From assembly GCF_032337115.1 (NCBI RefSeq), contig NZ_JAVXZY010000005.1:1-64000 (forward strand): a stretch of DNA of 64,000 bases. Direction: 5' to 3'. The notes under the pieces are model-generated. The model made no database searches. It had not been told where the DNA came from and was given only the letters and a program-made list of their open reading frames with translations. Shown here in pieces: positions 41,847-50,780 of this stretch (its first letter is position 1; every line of letters begins with the position of its first letter). This DNA comes from Roseateles_C aquae. Lineage in GTDB: Bacteria > Pseudomonadota > Gammaproteobacteria > Burkholderiales > Burkholderiaceae_C. Position numbers and translations under genes: made by a program.

Positions 41847-43555
41847 GACTTGGCTTTCTTGCTGCCGGGCTTGGCGCCGGGCACGGTATGGGCAGACAAC
41901 TCCAGCATCTCTTGGGCGTGGGCCAGGCTGGTGGACGAGAGGCGTTCGCCGCCCAGCATGCGCGCGATCTCGGCCACGCGGGCCTCGCCGGCCACTGGCT
42001 GCACATCGCTGCAGGTGACGCCATCGCGCAGCGCCTTGGCCACGACGTAATGCTGATCGGCGCAGGCGGCCACCTGGGGCAGGTGGGTCACGGCCAGCAC
42101 CTGGCGCTCGCGGCCCAGCTGCTTCATCAGCCGGCCCACGGTTTCGGCCACGGCGCCGCCGACGCCGGCATCGATTTCGTCAAAGATCAACGTGCCGACC
42201 CCGGCGCTGGCGCTGCCCAGCTGCTGCTGGCAGGTGGTGACGGCAATCGCCAGCGCAATCCGCGACAGCTCGCCGCCCGAGGCCACCTTGGCCAGTGGGC
42301 GCGGCGTGCTGCCCGCATGGCCGGCGACCAGGAACTCGGCCGACTCCATGCCAAAGCTCTGTGGCTGCTCCTGCGCCAACAGCGCGATCTCGAAGCTGCC
42401 GCCGGCCATGCCCAGCTGCTGCATCGCCTGGGTCACGGCCGATGCCAGGCGCGGCGCGGCCTCGGCACGCACGCTGCTCACGCGCTTGGCCTCGCGCTCA
42501 TAGGCACGGGCCGCCTGCTGCAGCGCGGCTTCGAGTGCGGCCAGATCGCTGGCGGCATCCAGCGCGGCCAGCTCGTTCTTCCATTCCTGATGCAGGGCCG
42601 GCAGTTCGGCGGCCTGACGGCGGTAGCGCCGCGCCAACGCCATCCAGGCTGACAGCCGTTCGTCCAGCTGCTGCAGGCGCTGCGGGTCCATGTCCTCGCC
42701 ATGCAGATAGGCGCCCAGCGTGTGGGCGGCGTCCTGCAGCTGGGCCTGGGCGCCGAGCAGCGCGTCGACCGCCTGCTGCAGCCGCGGGTCGTAGTCCAGC
42801 ACCGCCTGCAGGCCCTCGATGGCGCGCTGGGTCAGGTCTTCGGCATTGGCCTCGCCCTCGCTGAGCAGCTCGACGGCGCTGCGCGCGCCATCCATCAGCG
42901 ATTGCGCATGCGAGAGGCGCTGGTGCTCGCTGCTCAGCTCTTCCCATTCATCGGCGCCGGGCGCCAGGCGCTCGATCTCACCCAGCTGCCAGGCCAGGCG
43001 CTCACGCTCGCGGGCCAGTTCGCCCTGGCGTTGCTGGGCGCCGGCCAGGGCCTCGCTGGCCTGCTTCCAGGCGGCGTGAGTGCGGGCCAGTGGCGCAGTG
43101 TCCAGCTCGGCATAACTGTCCAGCAGCGCGCGCACGGCGGCCGGGCGGGTCAGGCCTTGCCAGGCATGCTGGCCGTGGATGTCCAGCAGGCTGTCGGCCA
43201 GTTCGCGCAGCTGCGCCACCGTGGCGGCGCCGCCATTGATCCAGGCGCGGCTCTTGCCCTGGGCGTCGATCACGCGGCGCAAGAGCAGGGTGTCGGCCTC
43301 GGCGTCGAAGCCGGCTTCGTCCAGCCAGGGGCGCAGTGCCTCGGGGCGGTCGAACTCGGCGCAGATCTCGGCGCGGGCGGCCTGTTCGCGCACCACGCCG
43401 GCATCGCCGCGGCTGCCCAGCGCCAGTTGCAGCGCGTCGATCAGGATCGATTTGCCGGCGCCGGTCTCGCCGGTCAGCACGGCAAAGCCGCCGCTGAAGT
43501 CCAGCTCCAGCTCGGGCACGATGACGAAATCTCGCAGGCTCAGTCGCCTCAGCAT
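41843..43555 (-). CDS. recN: DNA repair protein RecN
   Basis: SMC-like ATPase acting in double-strand break repair. The 570-aa protein has Walker A LTGETGAGKSILIDAL near the N-terminus, a long coiled-coil centre, and the C-terminal LAKVASGGELSRIALAI signature with Walker B TLIFDEIDAGVGG, followed by VTHLPQVAA. It lies between nadK (36 bp) and rapZ (overlap); nadK-recN is a conserved pair, often next to hrcA. Confidence 0.96.
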   Translation of the reverse strand: MLRRLSLRDFVIVPELELDFSGGFAVLTGETGAGKSILIDALQLALGSRGDAGVVREQAARAEICAEFDRPEALRPWLDEAGFDAEADTLLLRRVIDAQGKSRAWINGGAATVAQLRELADSLLDIHGQHAWQGLTRPAAVRALLDSYAELDTAPLARTHAAWKQASEALAGAQQRQGELARERERLAWQLGEIERLAPGADEWEELSSEHQRLSHAQSLMDGARSAVELLSEGEANAEDLTQRAIEGLQAVLDYDPRLQQAVDALLGAQAQLQDAAHTLGAYLHGEDMDPQRLQQLDERLSAWMALARRYRRQAAELPALHQEWKNELAALDAASDLAALEAALQQAARAYEREAKRVSSVRAEAAPRLASAVTQAMQQLGMAGGSFEIALLAQEQPQSFGMESAEFLVAGHAGSTPRPLAKVASGGELSRIALAIAVTTCQQQLGSASAGVGTLIFDEIDAGVGGAVAETVGRLMKQLGRERQVLAVTHLPQVAACADQHYVVAKALRDGVTCSDVQPVAGEARVAEIARMLGGERLSSTSLAHAQEMLELSAHTVPGAKPGSKKAKS

Positions 43556-43591
43556 AGGGGCCTCAACACAGTCTTTTTAGTGGCCGGGCGC

Positions 43592-44467
43592 TCAGGACAC
43601 GCCCTCGTACCAGCGCAGCTTGCGCCGCAGCGTGGCGTAATAGCTCCAGCCGGTGGGATGCAGAAAGCAGACCTTGTGCGCCGAGCGACGCACGGTGATG
43701 CGGTCGCCGTGCAGCAGGCTGGCCAGGCTTTGCATATCGAAGTTCACACTGGCATCGCGGCCGGCGACGATCTCCATGCGCACCTCGCCCAGGTCCGGCA
43801 GCACGATGGGCCGGTTGGACAGCGTGTGCGAGGCAATCGGCACCAGCAGCCAGCCGGCGATGCTGGGGTGCAGGATGGGCCCGCCGGCCGACAGCGCATA
43901 GGCAGTCGAGCCGGTGGGCGAGGCGACGATGACGCCATCGGCGCGCAGATTGGCGACGAACTCATCGCCGACGTCGACCTTCAGCTCCACCATGCCGGCG
44001 GTAGCGCCGCGGCTGACCACCACATCGTTGAGCGCCAGGCCTTCGAAGATCACCCGCTCGTCGCGCCAGACCGCGCCTTCCAGCATCGCGCGGTGCTCCA
44101 TCTCGTAGTCGCCGGCCAGGATGGGCGCCAGCGCCTCGCGGAAGCGTTCGATGGAGATGTCGGTGATGAAACCCAGCCGGCCCTGGTTGATGCCCACCAG
44201 CGGCGTGCCATGGCGCGCAATCTCGCGGGCAAATCCCAGCATGGTGCCGTCGCCACCGACGACGATGGCCAGATCGCAGGCGCCGCCCATCTCGTCGTGG
44301 CTGAGGGTGTCGTAGGCGCTGATGCCGGTGCTCTCGGCCGTCTCGCGCTCAAGCGACACGTCCAGGCCTTGCCCGGTCACAAATTCGGCTATTTCTTCAA
44401 GCACCGGGCGTATGCCCCTGGCCTGATGCTTGCCCACGATCGCTACATGTCGGAAACGCTTGGCCAT
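43592..44467 (-). CDS. nadK: NAD kinase
   Basis: Phosphorylates NAD to NADP. The 291-aa protein carries the GGDGTML motif, NQGRLGF, the SRGATAGMVEL segment, and DGVIVASPTGSTAYALSAGG, all typical of NadK. Divergent from hrcA with 151 bp between the starts. Confidence 0.96.
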   Translation of the reverse strand: MAKRFRHVAIVGKHQARGIRPVLEEIAEFVTGQGLDVSLERETAESTGISAYDTLSHDEMGGACDLAIVVGGDGTMLGFAREIARHGTPLVGINQGRLGFITDISIERFREALAPILAGDYEMEHRAMLEGAVWRDERVIFEGLALNDVVVSRGATAGMVELKVDVGDEFVANLRADGVIVASPTGSTAYALSAGGPILHPSIAGWLLVPIASHTLSNRPIVLPDLGEVRMEIVAGRDASVNFDMQSLASLLHGDRITVRRSAHKVCFLHPTGWSYYATLRRKLRWYEGVS

Positions 44468-44618
44468 GCGAAGAATTACACCACAGCACTATGAAGCTTT
44501 GGCGGCGCTGGGCGGGGCCGTGAAAGAGCGGTGAAAGGCCTCGTCCTGACTAGGGCTTGCCCTCAAAGCGCGCCGCTGGACCCAATGCCACCGGCTGCAT
44601 GTCCTTACAATCCCCAAC

Positions 44619-45638
44619 ATGCTCGACGAGCGATCCAAATCACTGCTGAAAACCCTGGTCGAACGCTATATCGCGGACGGCCAGCCCGTGGGTTCGCGCA
44701 CGCTGTCCAAGGCCTCGGGCCTGGAGCTGTCGCCGGCCACGATTCGCAATGTGATGGCCGATCTGGAGGAGCTGGGCCTGATTGCCAGCCCGCACACCAG
44801 CGCCGGCCGCATCCCCACCGCGCGCGGCTACCGCTTGTTCGTGGACACCATGCTGACGGCACAGCCCGGCCTGCTGGGCGTGGACCCCCGGCCGATCGAA
44901 ACCCAGCTGCAGCCCGACCAGCCGCAGCGCGTGATCGCCAGCGCGGCCCATCTGCTGTCGAATCTGTCGAACTTTGTTGGCGTGGTCACCGCGCCGCGCA
45001 AGCCCAGCGTCTTTCACCACATCGAATTCCTGCGCCTGGGCGAACGCCGGGTGCTGGTGATCCTGGTCTCGCCCGATGGCGATGTGCAGAACCGGGTCAT
45101 CTTCACCGCTCAAGACCTGAACCAGGCCGAGCTCGCCGAGGCCAGCAACCGCCTCAATGCCCATTACGCCGGCCTCAGCCTGGAGGCGGTGCGCGAGCGG
45201 CTCAAGAGCGAGGTTGATGCGCTGCGCGGCGAGATCGGCGTGCTGATGAGCGCCGCCGTGCAGGCCGGCACCGAGGCGATGGAGCAGGAAGAAGAGCGCG
45301 TCGTCATCTCCGGCGAGCGCAATCTGCTGACGGTGCAGGACTTCAACAACGATATGGGCAGCCTGCGCCGCCTGTTCGAGATGTTCGAGCAAAAGACCCA
45401 GCTGATGCGCCTGCTCGACGTCTCCAGCCGTGCCGAAGGCGTGCGCATCTATATCGGCGGCGAAAGCCAGGTCGTGCCCTTCGAGGAACTGTCCATCGTC
45501 TCCGCGCCCTATGAGGTCGACGGCCAGATCGTCGGCACCCTGGGCGTGATCGGCCCCACCCGCATGGCCTACGAACGGATGATCCAGATCGTCGACATCA
45601 CCTCGCGCATGGTCAGCAACGCGCTGAGCCAGAAGTAA
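44619..45638 (+). CDS. hrcA: Heat-inducible transcription repressor HrcA
   Basis: Represses groE/dnaK operons at CIRCE elements. The 339-aa protein has the N-terminal winged helix (QPVGSRTLSKASGLELSPAT, RNVMADLEELGLI, HTSAGRIPTARGYR) and the C-terminal GAF-like dimerisation domain (IYIGGESQVVPFEELSIV, VIGPTRMAYERMI). No CIRCE inverted repeat is visible upstream. TACAAT at 44606-44611 ends 7 bp before the ATG, so transcription may begin almost at the start codon. Confidence 0.95.
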   Translation: MLDERSKSLLKTLVERYIADGQPVGSRTLSKASGLELSPATIRNVMADLEELGLIASPHTSAGRIPTARGYRLFVDTMLTAQPGLLGVDPRPIETQLQPDQPQRVIASAAHLLSNLSNFVGVVTAPRKPSVFHHIEFLRLGERRVLVILVSPDGDVQNRVIFTAQDLNQAELAEASNRLNAHYAGLSLEAVRERLKSEVDALRGEIGVLMSAAVQAGTEAMEQEEERVVISGERNLLTVQDFNNDMGSLRRLFEMFEQKTQLMRLLDVSSRAEGVRIYIGGESQVVPFEELSIVSAPYEVDGQIVGTLGVIGPTRMAYERMIQIVDITSRMVSNALSQK

Positions 45639-45655
45639 GCAAGTCGGCGCTGCTG

Positions 45656-45685
45656 TTCAAGGCACGCGCTCCAGCCCTATACAAT
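45656..45685 (+). promoter_or_regulatory. Candidate promoter of the CAT-anticodon tRNA
   Basis: TTCAAG (45656-45661) and TACAAT (45680-45685) with an 18-bp spacer, followed by a GC-rich discriminator as expected of stable-RNA promoters. It lies between hrcA and the tRNA, giving a roughly 50-nt leader. Confidence 0.5.
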
Positions 45686-45744
45686 CCGCGCTCCCGGCTC
45701 CCCGCCGGGCTTCACTGTCGGCGCCGCCCTGGCGCCGGACACGG

Positions 45745-45821
45745 GGGCCGTTAGCTCAGTTGGTTAGAGCAGAGGACTCATAATCCTTTGGTCACAGGTT
45801 CAAGTCCTGTACGGCCTACCA
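45745..45821 (+). tRNA. tRNA with anticodon CAT (tRNA-Met, possibly tRNA-Ile2)
   Basis: Acceptor GGGCCGT/ACGGCCT, D-arm with AGTTGGTTA, anticodon stem AGGA/TCCT around CTCATAA (anticodon CAT), T-loop TTCAAGT, encoded ACCA end (77 nt). It is not an initiator type. CAT may be read as elongator Met, or as Ile2 after lysidine modification; the body resembles both. The A+T-rich island begins after it. Confidence 0.9.
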
Positions 45822-46174
45822 ATTAAATCAAGGACTTACGACTGTTTTTCCCAACCTGGGCGACGGCCGAGTGACTCATGTAGCCACCGTGTAGCCAAGA
45901 GTCCTGCGCTTGGCGGCGCCTTGGGCTACGCCACATTGCAGGCGCAAAAGTTGCCCGCCGGAAGCGCCAACCCAACCGCGTTAGTACATTGCCCACTGTT
46001 AAACACCAGTCGGCCGCGTCAGCATATGCTCGGCGCGTGAAGAGCGACGGCGGCAGTCCGGGCCTACTCGGTTCGGCCTCTGCTTGGCTGCGCATCTTCA
46101 GCGCTAAACGACTTGCTATGAGTGCGGAAAGCACGAGTAAGTGCAGAAGGGTAGAAAGGGAGGGGAGGTGAGTT
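45822..46174. other. tRNA-proximal junction of the island, no confident gene
   Basis: The first part (to about 46060) is GC-rich and the end becomes A/G-rich. It contains the short direct repeat GTAGCCA twice (tcatGTAGCCAccgtGTAGCCA, about 45878-45896). A minus-strand frame (45823-46134) ends next to the tRNA as integrase genes often do, but I see no integrase catalytic motifs. GGAGG just before 46175 is the ribosome site of the next gene. Confidence 0.5.
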
Positions 46175-47149
46175 ATGCAGAGTAAGGCCTATTTCGATCT
46201 TTGTACGAGAAAGCTAGCTGTCCTTGCGACTGAGGTCGAATTGCGAGGGAGCGTCAACATCTTGGATGTTCACGTGCACTGTGAGGATTTCTACGCACGC
46301 TTTCTCAATCTGTTGTTCGGCTACTCGCTGACCAATATGAATGCGACGCAACAGAATTCGGCCGGTATAGATCTGATTGATAAGACAGGAAAAACTGTTC
46401 TTCAAGTCTCTTCAACTGCCGCCTTCGACAAGGTTCAAACAGCGCTCTCGCACGCAAAGCTTACTGGGCTAAAAGGTTATCGTTTCAAATTTGTTTCGAT
46501 ATCTAAGGATGGGAGCGATTTGAGGAAGAAGGTCTTTAACAATCCGCATGGGCTGAACTTTTCGCCCGTTGACGACATCATCGACCTAAAAAGTATTACG
46601 GCTATCTTGTTGCACTCTGCGCCAAGTAAGCTGCAGCAAATCTACTCGTTCTTGCATGAGGAATTGCCTCTCAGCGAGGTTGAGCCACCGTCTGAAACAA
46701 ATATTGCTGCGCTAATAAATATTCTTTGCGCAGAGGATCTTAGTCCACAAGCTCAAAGCGGCTCACCAATTCCATTTTCAATTGATGACAAACTCGTCTT
46801 CAATAACTTGGTTGTTGCAGCTGAATTGGTTGAAACTTACGCGGTCTATCAGCCGCGAATTGATGCGATTTACGCAAGCTTTGATGCAGCGGGTAGAAAC
46901 CGGAGCACGTCAGTGCTGAGCGCCTTTCACTCTACATACCTTAAGCTGAAAAAGGATGGGGAAGCGGATGATGACCTCTTCTTCAGCATCATTGAGGCAG
47001 TAATGGATGCCGCAAAGAAGAGTGCCAACTACGTCGCGATTTCCGAGGAAGAACTGGAGCTGTGCATTCGGATCTTGGCGGTGGATGCATTCATGAAGTG
47101 CCGGATCTTCAAGAGGCCCCCAAAGGTGACAGCCCATGCTTCTGCCTAA
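46175..47149 (+). CDS. SMEK-domain protein, ABC-3C system component
   Basis: The 324-aa protein has an N-terminal region (about 1-140) matching my recollection of the SMEK domain: YFDLCTRKLAVLATEVELRG, then LNLLFGYSLTNMN, and GIDLIDKTGKTVLQVSSTA (residues 64-82). The acid plus QVS-strand pattern recalls restriction-endonuclease folds, but I cannot confirm nuclease residues. The C-terminal helical half (about 190-320) is unassigned. A GGAGGTG ribosome site precedes ATG 46175. It overlaps the next gene by 14 bp, in a tight operon of much lower GC than its neighbours. It likely acts as sensor or effector for the DUF2326 ATPase. The exact biochemical role is unknown. Confidence 0.78.
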   Translation: MQSKAYFDLCTRKLAVLATEVELRGSVNILDVHVHCEDFYARFLNLLFGYSLTNMNATQQNSAGIDLIDKTGKTVLQVSSTAAFDKVQTALSHAKLTGLKGYRFKFVSISKDGSDLRKKVFNNPHGLNFSPVDDIIDLKSITAILLHSAPSKLQQIYSFLHEELPLSEVEPPSETNIAALINILCAEDLSPQAQSGSPIPFSIDDKLVFNNLVVAAELVETYAVYQPRIDAIYASFDAAGRNRSTSVLSAFHSTYLKLKKDGEADDDLFFSIIEAVMDAAKKSANYVAISEEELELCIRILAVDAFMKCRIFKRPPKVTAHASA

Positions 47150-47360
47150 GGACGTTCATCCCGAAAATAGCCTCTATTTCAATGGGGCATATATTATTCA
47201 GGCGCTATCTGGCGGCAAATCGATGGGGTTTATGGATTTGTATCTTGCCACGCGAGAGTTGCGTGATATGCCGATTGCCATTTTTGTCTTGGCGCTTGAT
47301 TGGTTGTTTTTGGCAACCGTCGTGCATGATCAAAGCGGGAATATAGAGCTATGTTCCTAA
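47136..47360 (+). CDS. Small middle component of the ABC-3C system
   Basis: The 74-aa protein reads MLLPKDVHPENSLYFNGAYI and continues with a helical FMDLYLATRELRDMPIAIFV segment and VLALDWLFLATVVH. This matches the ABC-3C middle-component type (I recall MC6) that bridges effector and ATPase. It overlaps the SMEK gene by 14 bp and the ATPase gene by 10 bp, so all three are translationally coupled. Too short to assign without context; the context is strong. Confidence 0.75.
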   Translation: MLLPKDVHPENSLYFNGAYIIQALSGGKSMGFMDLYLATRELRDMPIAIFVLALDWLFLATVVHDQSGNIELCS

Positions 47361-49078
47361 AGTCGTTGCGCATTGAAGGGAAGGGCGGGCTCATTCGTCA
47401 TATTAAGTTCCATGCGGGCTTAAATCTTATCGTTGACGAGACCCCGACTGACGACGCGGAGGCCACCGGCAACAACGTAGGTAAGACTACGGTGCTAATG
47501 CTGATTGATTTTTGCCTAGGAGCTAGTGCGAAGGGGATTTATACCGATCCTGAGACGAAGAAAAATGAGGATCCGGTGGTTAAGGACTTTCTCATAAACA
47601 ATGAGGTCCTTGTCTCTTTGACTTTGACGTCAGATCTTGCTGACCAATTTGCTGTCGAGACCATCATTGAACGAAATTTCTTGTCCCGTAGTAAGCACAT
47701 TCGTCGAATTAATGGGCAGCAGCTTACAGAACAGGCGTTCGAGGAGTATCTGACCAATCAGCTTTTTCCTGGTCATTTCGGCAAAAAGCCTACCTTTGGT
47801 CAAATCACCTCTCATAATATTCGATATAAAGATCTTAGTGTTAGCAACACACTGAAGACGCTGAATAGCTTTACTAGGGATGACGAGTACGAAACTCTCT
47901 ACCTGTTCCTGCTGGGTTGCAATTTCGACAATGGCGATGCGAAGCAAAACTTGCTTGCGAGCATCCGAGCGGAAGCAAGTTTCAAGGCGCGACTAGAAAG
48001 CAAGCAAACTCGTTCTGCTTATGAGGCTTCGCTTGCGTTGCTTCAGAACGACATAGAACGTTTGAATGCTCATCGAGCAAATTTCAATACAAATCCAAAC
48101 TTTGAAAATGACCTTCAGACTTTGGATAAAGCCCGCTATCAGATCAGTCTGGTAAGTTCTAAGATCAGCCGCCTTAACTTGCGGAAGGATCTAATTCAGG
48201 AAGCAATTCGGGAAATCAATTCCGGCGCCGCCAACATTGACGTGCGCCAGCTTGAATTGCTATACAAGCAGGTATCTGACAGCCTAGGAGCAGTAAGTCG
48301 CTCTTTTGCGGAGCTAGTAACATTCCACAATCGCATGATTGGGGAAAAGGCAAAGTACATTGAAAAAGATTTGCCAAAAATAGTTGCTGAGCTTGAAGTC
48401 AACAATGAAAAACTTCAAGACCTTTTGAAGGTAGAAAAGAATCTCTCGGCAAAGCTCTCAAAAACTGGCTCCTTTGAATCGCTAGAGCGAATCATTGTTG
48501 CGCTCAACGAAGCTCACCGAAAAAAAGGCGAGTACGAAGCAATAATTGATCAAATCACCCGATCTGAGAAGACTTTGGCGGGCTTTATGGGTGACCTTGA
48601 GAAGATTGATGATCGGTTGTTTTCAGAGGAATTTGAAGCCGAAATTCAGCAGCAGGTCAATAAGTTCAACGAGTTCTTTGCGAGTATTTCGAGAGAGCTC
48701 TACGGCGAAGAATATGCTCTGAAATTTGATCCTGCGGTGACCAAGACGGGGCAGAAGGTCTATAAGTTCAGCGCTTTCAACACAAATTTCAGTTCTGGAA
48801 AAAAGCAGGGCGAGATCACTTGTTTTGATATTGCATATACGCTTTTTGCAGATGCTGAGGGCATTCCTTGTTATCACTTCCTTCTAAATGATAAGAAGGA
48901 GCTTATGCATGACAATCAGCTTGTGAAGATCGCGCATCTCGTTCATAGAGAGAAAAAGCACACGCAATTTGTGGCGTCAATTCTGCGAGACAAACTGCCT
49001 GCGGAGCTAAATCAGGAGCACTATTTCGTTGTTCGTCTTTCTCAGGCAGAAAAGCTGTTCAAAATTGAACAGGCCTGA
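47351..49078 (+). CDS. DUF2326 SMC-like ATPase, ABC-3C system
   Basis: The 575-aa protein has an N-terminal ABC-type half with Walker A GNNVGKTT (40-47), long coiled-coil-forming helices (about 205-450), and a C-terminal DUF2326 region with FSSGKKQGEITCFDIAYTLF near 480 (signature-like) and CYHFLLNDKKELMHDNQL near 505-522 (Walker B and D-loop-like). This is the RecF/SMC-type ATPase of ABC three-component systems, thought to detect DNA or nucleic-acid threats and control the partner effector. Codons are much more A/T-rich than in flanking genes, supporting transfer. It ends just before a phage gpA remnant. Confidence 0.83.
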   Translation: MFLKSLRIEGKGGLIRHIKFHAGLNLIVDETPTDDAEATGNNVGKTTVLMLIDFCLGASAKGIYTDPETKKNEDPVVKDFLINNEVLVSLTLTSDLADQFAVETIIERNFLSRSKHIRRINGQQLTEQAFEEYLTNQLFPGHFGKKPTFGQITSHNIRYKDLSVSNTLKTLNSFTRDDEYETLYLFLLGCNFDNGDAKQNLLASIRAEASFKARLESKQTRSAYEASLALLQNDIERLNAHRANFNTNPNFENDLQTLDKARYQISLVSSKISRLNLRKDLIQEAIREINSGAANIDVRQLELLYKQVSDSLGAVSRSFAELVTFHNRMIGEKAKYIEKDLPKIVAELEVNNEKLQDLLKVEKNLSAKLSKTGSFESLERIIVALNEAHRKKGEYEAIIDQITRSEKTLAGFMGDLEKIDDRLFSEEFEAEIQQQVNKFNEFFASISRELYGEEYALKFDPAVTKTGQKVYKFSAFNTNFSSGKKQGEITCFDIAYTLFADAEGIPCYHFLLNDKKELMHDNQLVKIAHLVHREKKHTQFVASILRDKLPAELNQEHYFVVRLSQAEKLFKIEQA

Positions 49079-49960
49079 CTAGGGAAACTCTCCCGCCGCA
49101 GAGTGCATGCGACATGTAGCTTGGTCCTGATCGGCATAGGGCTTGAACTTAGGTGGCCCAGAAATAGAAAGAGGCTCGGCCGCGTCGCCCTTCGTACAGT
49201 TATTGACACGAGTCCAAGGCGAAGCCGGCTGCGCCGTCTCCGCGATCTGGCTGCGCCAGTCGAAGCGGCGGACTTTGGGCCGCTCGATGCTCCAAACATG
49301 CCATACGGACTCGACCAACCAGGTGCGCAAAGGCTGGCCCTGTTCTAGCGTTGCTGTGCCGACAGTCTCGATACCGTAAGGACGGGGCTGCATGGCGTCG
49401 CCATATCGGCCCAAGCCATCGGGCGCGCGCTTGGCGAGCTTGATGCAGGCCTCGCGCCCAATGCCCATGCCTCCCTGGGCGCGGCAGTAGTCGTCCCAGG
49501 CCACAGTCTCCCGCTCGTCGCCATCGTGTTGAAATTGCTTGTTTGCTGCGCGGTGTGCGCGCTGCAAGTGTTCCGGGGCGTCCTTAGGCAAGCTGGGAAT
49601 GCGTCGAAGCTCGCGCCAGACACCGACGGGCGGACAGCCGATGGCCTGGAACTGCCGAATGCCCCAGTTCGCGCACCAGGCTTCTACGCGCTTGGCACTT
49701 TCGACGGCTGATTTGCCTTCAAGGTCGTCGCCGACGTATTCACCGTCGATGTTCTTAGACACGTACTTGGCGATATATGCCGTCGCCGATCCCTTCGACA
49801 TTTCGATGAGCTTGAAGTCGCACCCGTGTTCGATAGCGCCCGACTCATCGCCACTGTCTTGCAGCGCGCAGTGAAGGAGCCTGGCCTGCAGCTCCGCCAT
49901 TTGGTCGGGTGGGCAGAAAAGCAGGACATGCCAGAGAAGCAAGCAAGAAACATGGTGCCC
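49079..49960 (-). pseudogene. Truncated P2-type phage replication endonuclease (gpA) remnant
   Basis: On the minus strand, the last roughly 290 codons of an open frame match the C-terminal part of phage replication gene A proteins: WHVLLFCPPDQM, then SATAYIAKYVSKNIDGEYVG with the Tyr/Lys pattern of the rolling-circle nuclease, ANWGIRQFQAIGCPPVGVWR, and PWTRVNNCTKG near the end. The 5' part of the frame (toward 50353) does not look like gpA; the usual HHDGTPHWH zone is reduced to HHVSCLLLWH. I read it as a decayed fragment. It implies the ABC-3C operon arrived on, or inside, a P2-like prophage or satellite. Confidence 0.75.
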
Positions 49961-50378
49961 GCCCAACGCTCCGCCAATATCTGCGCCGCCATCAGCCTGT
50001 TCAGGCATACCGAGGCCACGCGCGCTGCGCAGGCATATGCAAAGGCGCTGGCTCAGGCGCAGCGGCCGCTGCGACTGGCGCTGGACGCGAACGCGCAGTG
50101 GCAGGCGGATGGGCCCTTGGCGGAATCGCCTTCGGCCCTGAGCGAGCAGCTGATCGCGCTGCTGTTTTGCTTGCCGGCTACGGCGAACGGAGCGAAGTGG
50201 CCAGCTCGCGGTACACGCGAGACGGCGTGCAACCGGCGTGCGCTCGACGCGCAGCCAGCCAGCCTGGCGGGCCTGGACGTGACGGAGGTCTGGGGCGACG
50301 GGCAGCAGGGCTGAGGGCGGCAGCCTGCGCGATCCGTTCGGTGCGCACGCCACAGGTGTGTTGGCAGCCGCTTAGCGC
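49961..50378. other. GC-rich stretch between the phage remnant and sorB
   Basis: No confident gene. A plus-strand frame ending at 50314 has protein-like composition in its last 110 codons (for example HTEATRAAQAYAKALAQAQ) but I do not recognise it. It could be another phage fragment or the right junction of the island. No second copy of the tRNA 3' end is visible. Confidence 0.4.
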
Positions 50379-50780
50379 TCAGCGCTTCTCGCCCCCACTC
50401 GCCCTCGCCACAAACCCCGCCACCGCCTCCATGTCTTCCACACTGAGCTTGCCCGCGTAGCTGGGCATCACGCCCTGGCCGCTTTGCAGCACGCGGCGAA
50501 CGCGCGCGGCGTCGGGTTTGAGTTCGTCGAGCACGGGGCCGATCTGGCCTTCGCTGCCGGCGGCGGTGAGGGTGTGGCAGACGGCGCAGGCGGGCGTGGC
50601 GCGCTTGGTGAAGATTTCCAGGCCGCGCTGCCACTGCGCCTCGTCGCTGGTGGGCGCGGGCTGGGCACTCAGGCTCAGGCTGCTGCTGACGCTGAGGATG
50701 AGCGTCAGCAGCAGGGTCGGAGCGCGCGGCGCCCTGTGAGGCGTGGTGTGAGCCCTGGCGCGAGCCTGGCGTCTGGCCAT
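50379..50780 (-). CDS. sorB: Cytochrome c subunit of sulfite dehydrogenase (SorB-like)
   Basis: A 133-aa exported c-type cytochrome: a basic N-terminus, signal helix (LLLTLILSVSSSLSLSAQ), one haem site CAVCH and a distal Met in QGVMPSYAGKLS. It follows sorA directly (ATG overlaps the sorA stop), which suggests it takes electrons from the molybdenum subunit during sulfite oxidation. It borders the island. Confidence 0.85.
   Translation of the reverse strand: MARRQARARAHTTPHRAPRAPTLLLTLILSVSSSLSLSAQPAPTSDEAQWQRGLEIFTKRATPACAVCHTLTAAGSEGQIGPVLDELKPDAARVRRVLQSGQGVMPSYAGKLSVEDMEAVAGFVARASGGEKR

Noticed and set aside
45823..46134. Minus-strand frame ending next to the tRNA, as an integrase would
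   Set aside because: No R-H-R-Y tyrosine recombinase motifs could be seen; composition looks like a shadow frame.
50053..50634. Long minus-strand frame over the sorB region
   Set aside because: Arg/His/Gly-rich out-of-frame reading of sorB; sorB has signal peptide and haem motif.
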